Below, piece by piece: positions 4,723-5,651 of a stretch of 5,651 nt of DNA. The stretch lies in the NCBI GenBank assembly GCA_964522525.1, contig CAZFWG010000133.1, forward strand, positions 1 to 5,651. Direction: 5' to 3'. Source of the DNA: CAYUYV01 sp964522525 (GTDB lineage Bacteria; Pseudomonadota; Alphaproteobacteria; JAJFIK01). The position numbers were made by a program, and so were the translations under genes. The notes under the pieces are model-generated. The model was not told the DNA's origin. It made no database searches and worked only from the letters and a program-made list of their open reading frames with translations. Numbering within the stretch: position 1 is the first letter of the stretch; each line of letters opens with the position of its first letter.

Positions 4723-5651
4723 ATGGTCCGCCGTGTGGTGATCGTATTCTGGATCACCGCAGCCATCGCGAAGGGGGCGATGGCCGATCATGATACCAAT
4801 GCGCTGGACGCTGACGTCATTCTGCCGTTCGTCTTATCGGAATCCGGCCATTTCGTTGTGAACATGCAGGTCAATGGGACTGATCCATTCCCTGTGGTCA
4901 TTGATACGGGAACCTCCATCTCCGGTATCTTCGAACGCGGCATCAAGGCTGCAGGCCTTGCGGTCGATTCTGCGCAGTCGATGCGTGTCCGTGGTTTGAT
5001 TACGACCCGTGTGCGGCCGGTCATCCAGATTCAATCGATTGCCCTTGGAGGTACCCGGCAAAGTATCGAGCGATTGGTGGTCCTAACCGATCCCCGTCAG
5101 AATGTGGCCGCCCAAGGCGTCCTCGGAATGGATTTTCTTGAGCACTATGCGGTTGTCTTCGATGAACCGACGAAGACCGTTCGTTTTACAAGGTCCCGCC
5201 GGCTCGCCCGCGCGGACTTTCGCGGCTGGTTTGTCATTCCGCTTAACAACGGTCCCCGCTCGGCGGCACATTTCGGACTGCACTTTGGGGATCTCAAGGT
5301 CGGCGCACAATCCATACCGACCCTTATCGACACGGGATCGCCTCAAACCATTATGAACTGGCACGCCTTTGAGGAATTATCTGTATTTGAACCTCTACGA
5401 GAATCCAGAGAGGGCATGCTTGCTTTGGAGGATGCGAGCGGGGAGCGGGTAACATCAATGGCAGTCACGCTGTCGCGGCTCCGCATGGGGCGCCATATCT
5501 GGGGTCCGCAACGTATCCTGATCCTCAGCATGGAGCCTTTGTCCGTCCTGGGTGCCGCCGACAAGCCTTTCGCGATCGTTGGCGCAGATTTCTTTGCAGG
5601 AGCGTCCTTTGCCTTCGACTTTCCCGGAAACAGGATGTTCATGAAGCCGGG
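4723..5651 (+). CDS. Exported two-lobed retropepsin-like aspartic protease (3' end beyond window)
   Basis: The frame is open from 4651 to the right edge, so the end is missing. The start at 4723 is chosen because it gives a compact signal peptide (MVRRVVIVFWITAAIAKGAMA, cleavage near residue 21). An ATG at 4657 would add 22 residues and has an equally weak ribosome site. The mature protein carries two copies of the clan AA aspartic-protease signature: VIDTGTS with Asp61 followed by VLGMDF at 133-138, and LIDTGSP with Asp203 followed by AIVGADFF at about 284-291. Each pair is one retropepsin-like lobe, so one chain could supply both catalytic aspartates, as in pepsin, rather than needing a dimer. 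It should act in the periplasm or outside the cell; the substrate is unknown. It is divergent from the secreted propeller gene across the IS remnant. Confidence 0.87.
   Translation, partial: MVRRVVIVFWITAAIAKGAMADHDTNALDADVILPFVLSESGHFVVNMQVNGTDPFPVVIDTGTSISGIFERGIKAAGLAVDSAQSMRVRGLITTRVRPVIQIQSIALGGTRQSIERLVVLTDPRQNVAAQGVLGMDFLEHYAVVFDEPTKTVRFTRSRRLARADFRGWFVIPLNNGPRSAAHFGLHFGDLKVGAQSIPTLIDTGSPQTIMNWHAFEELSVFEPLRESREGMLALEDASGERVTSMAVTLSRLRMGRHIWGPQRILILSMEPLSVLGAADKPFAIVGADFFAGASFAFDFPGNRMFMKP

Noticed and set aside
4420..4791. 123-codon minus-strand frame crossing the IS remnant and the protease start
   Set aside because: Low-complexity His/Arg/Asp-rich translation, spans unrelated regions, and conflicts with both the protease signal peptide and the transposase-like frame.
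5083..5642. Several frames antisense to the protease gene
   Set aside because: The opposite strand holds two paired aspartic-protease motifs in one continuous frame; the antisense frames are shadows.
1..5651. CRISPR array, tRNA, rRNA or toxin-antitoxin pair
   Set aside because: No regularly spaced repeats, no cloverleaf-like segment, and no short gene pair of toxin-antitoxin type were seen on reading both strands.

Overview
The window is bacterial, moderately high in GC, and probably comes from an alphaproteobacterium, perhaps Rhodobacterales. That placement rests on gene style (ArsR paired with an AHSA1-type protein, a YbaA-like DUF1428 protein, FG-GAP propellers, an IS5-like transposase start) and has not been tested by any search. 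There are seven credible protein genes, two of them cut by the window edges, plus three gene remnants and a decayed insertion element. No tRNA, rRNA or CRISPR array was seen.

Left third (1-2058): a divergent locus. On the minus strand an ArsR-family repressor gene overlaps by ATGA with an SRPBCC/AHSA1-like gene that runs off the left edge. On the plus strand, from a good sigma70-type promoter that contains an inverted repeat between its -35 and -10 boxes, come a DUF1428 (YbaA-like) gene, a headless SnoaL/NTF2-like remnant, and a glutathione S-transferase-like gene whose ATG overlaps the remnant's TGA. The likely logic is one ArsR-type repressor controlling both directions of a small stress or detoxification locus. 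The inducer cannot be read from sequence, and the repressor lacks the classical metal-binding cysteine motif.

Middle (2059-3065): a small exported helical protein of unknown function on the minus strand lies between two direct copies of the GST 3' end. The second copy (2833-2980) is an orphan fragment about 93% identical to the first, indel-free and still in frame. This is a scar of duplication or recombination.

Right third (3066-5651): a secreted seven-repeat FG-GAP/VCBS beta-propeller gene (minus) and a secreted two-lobed clan AA aspartic protease gene (plus, cut by the right edge) diverge from each other. Between them sits a roughly 250 bp decayed, MITE-like IS derivative. It has imperfect terminal inverted repeats and a 49-codon chimeric ORF that starts like an IS5-family transposase. 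It abuts the Shine-Dalgarno sequence of the propeller gene.

Overall this looks like an accessory region reshaped by deletion, duplication and IS decay. I do not see a clearly new multi-gene system. The most interesting items are the repeat-embedded promoter, the two gene scars, the miniature IS with its chimeric ORF, and the double-DTG exported protease.
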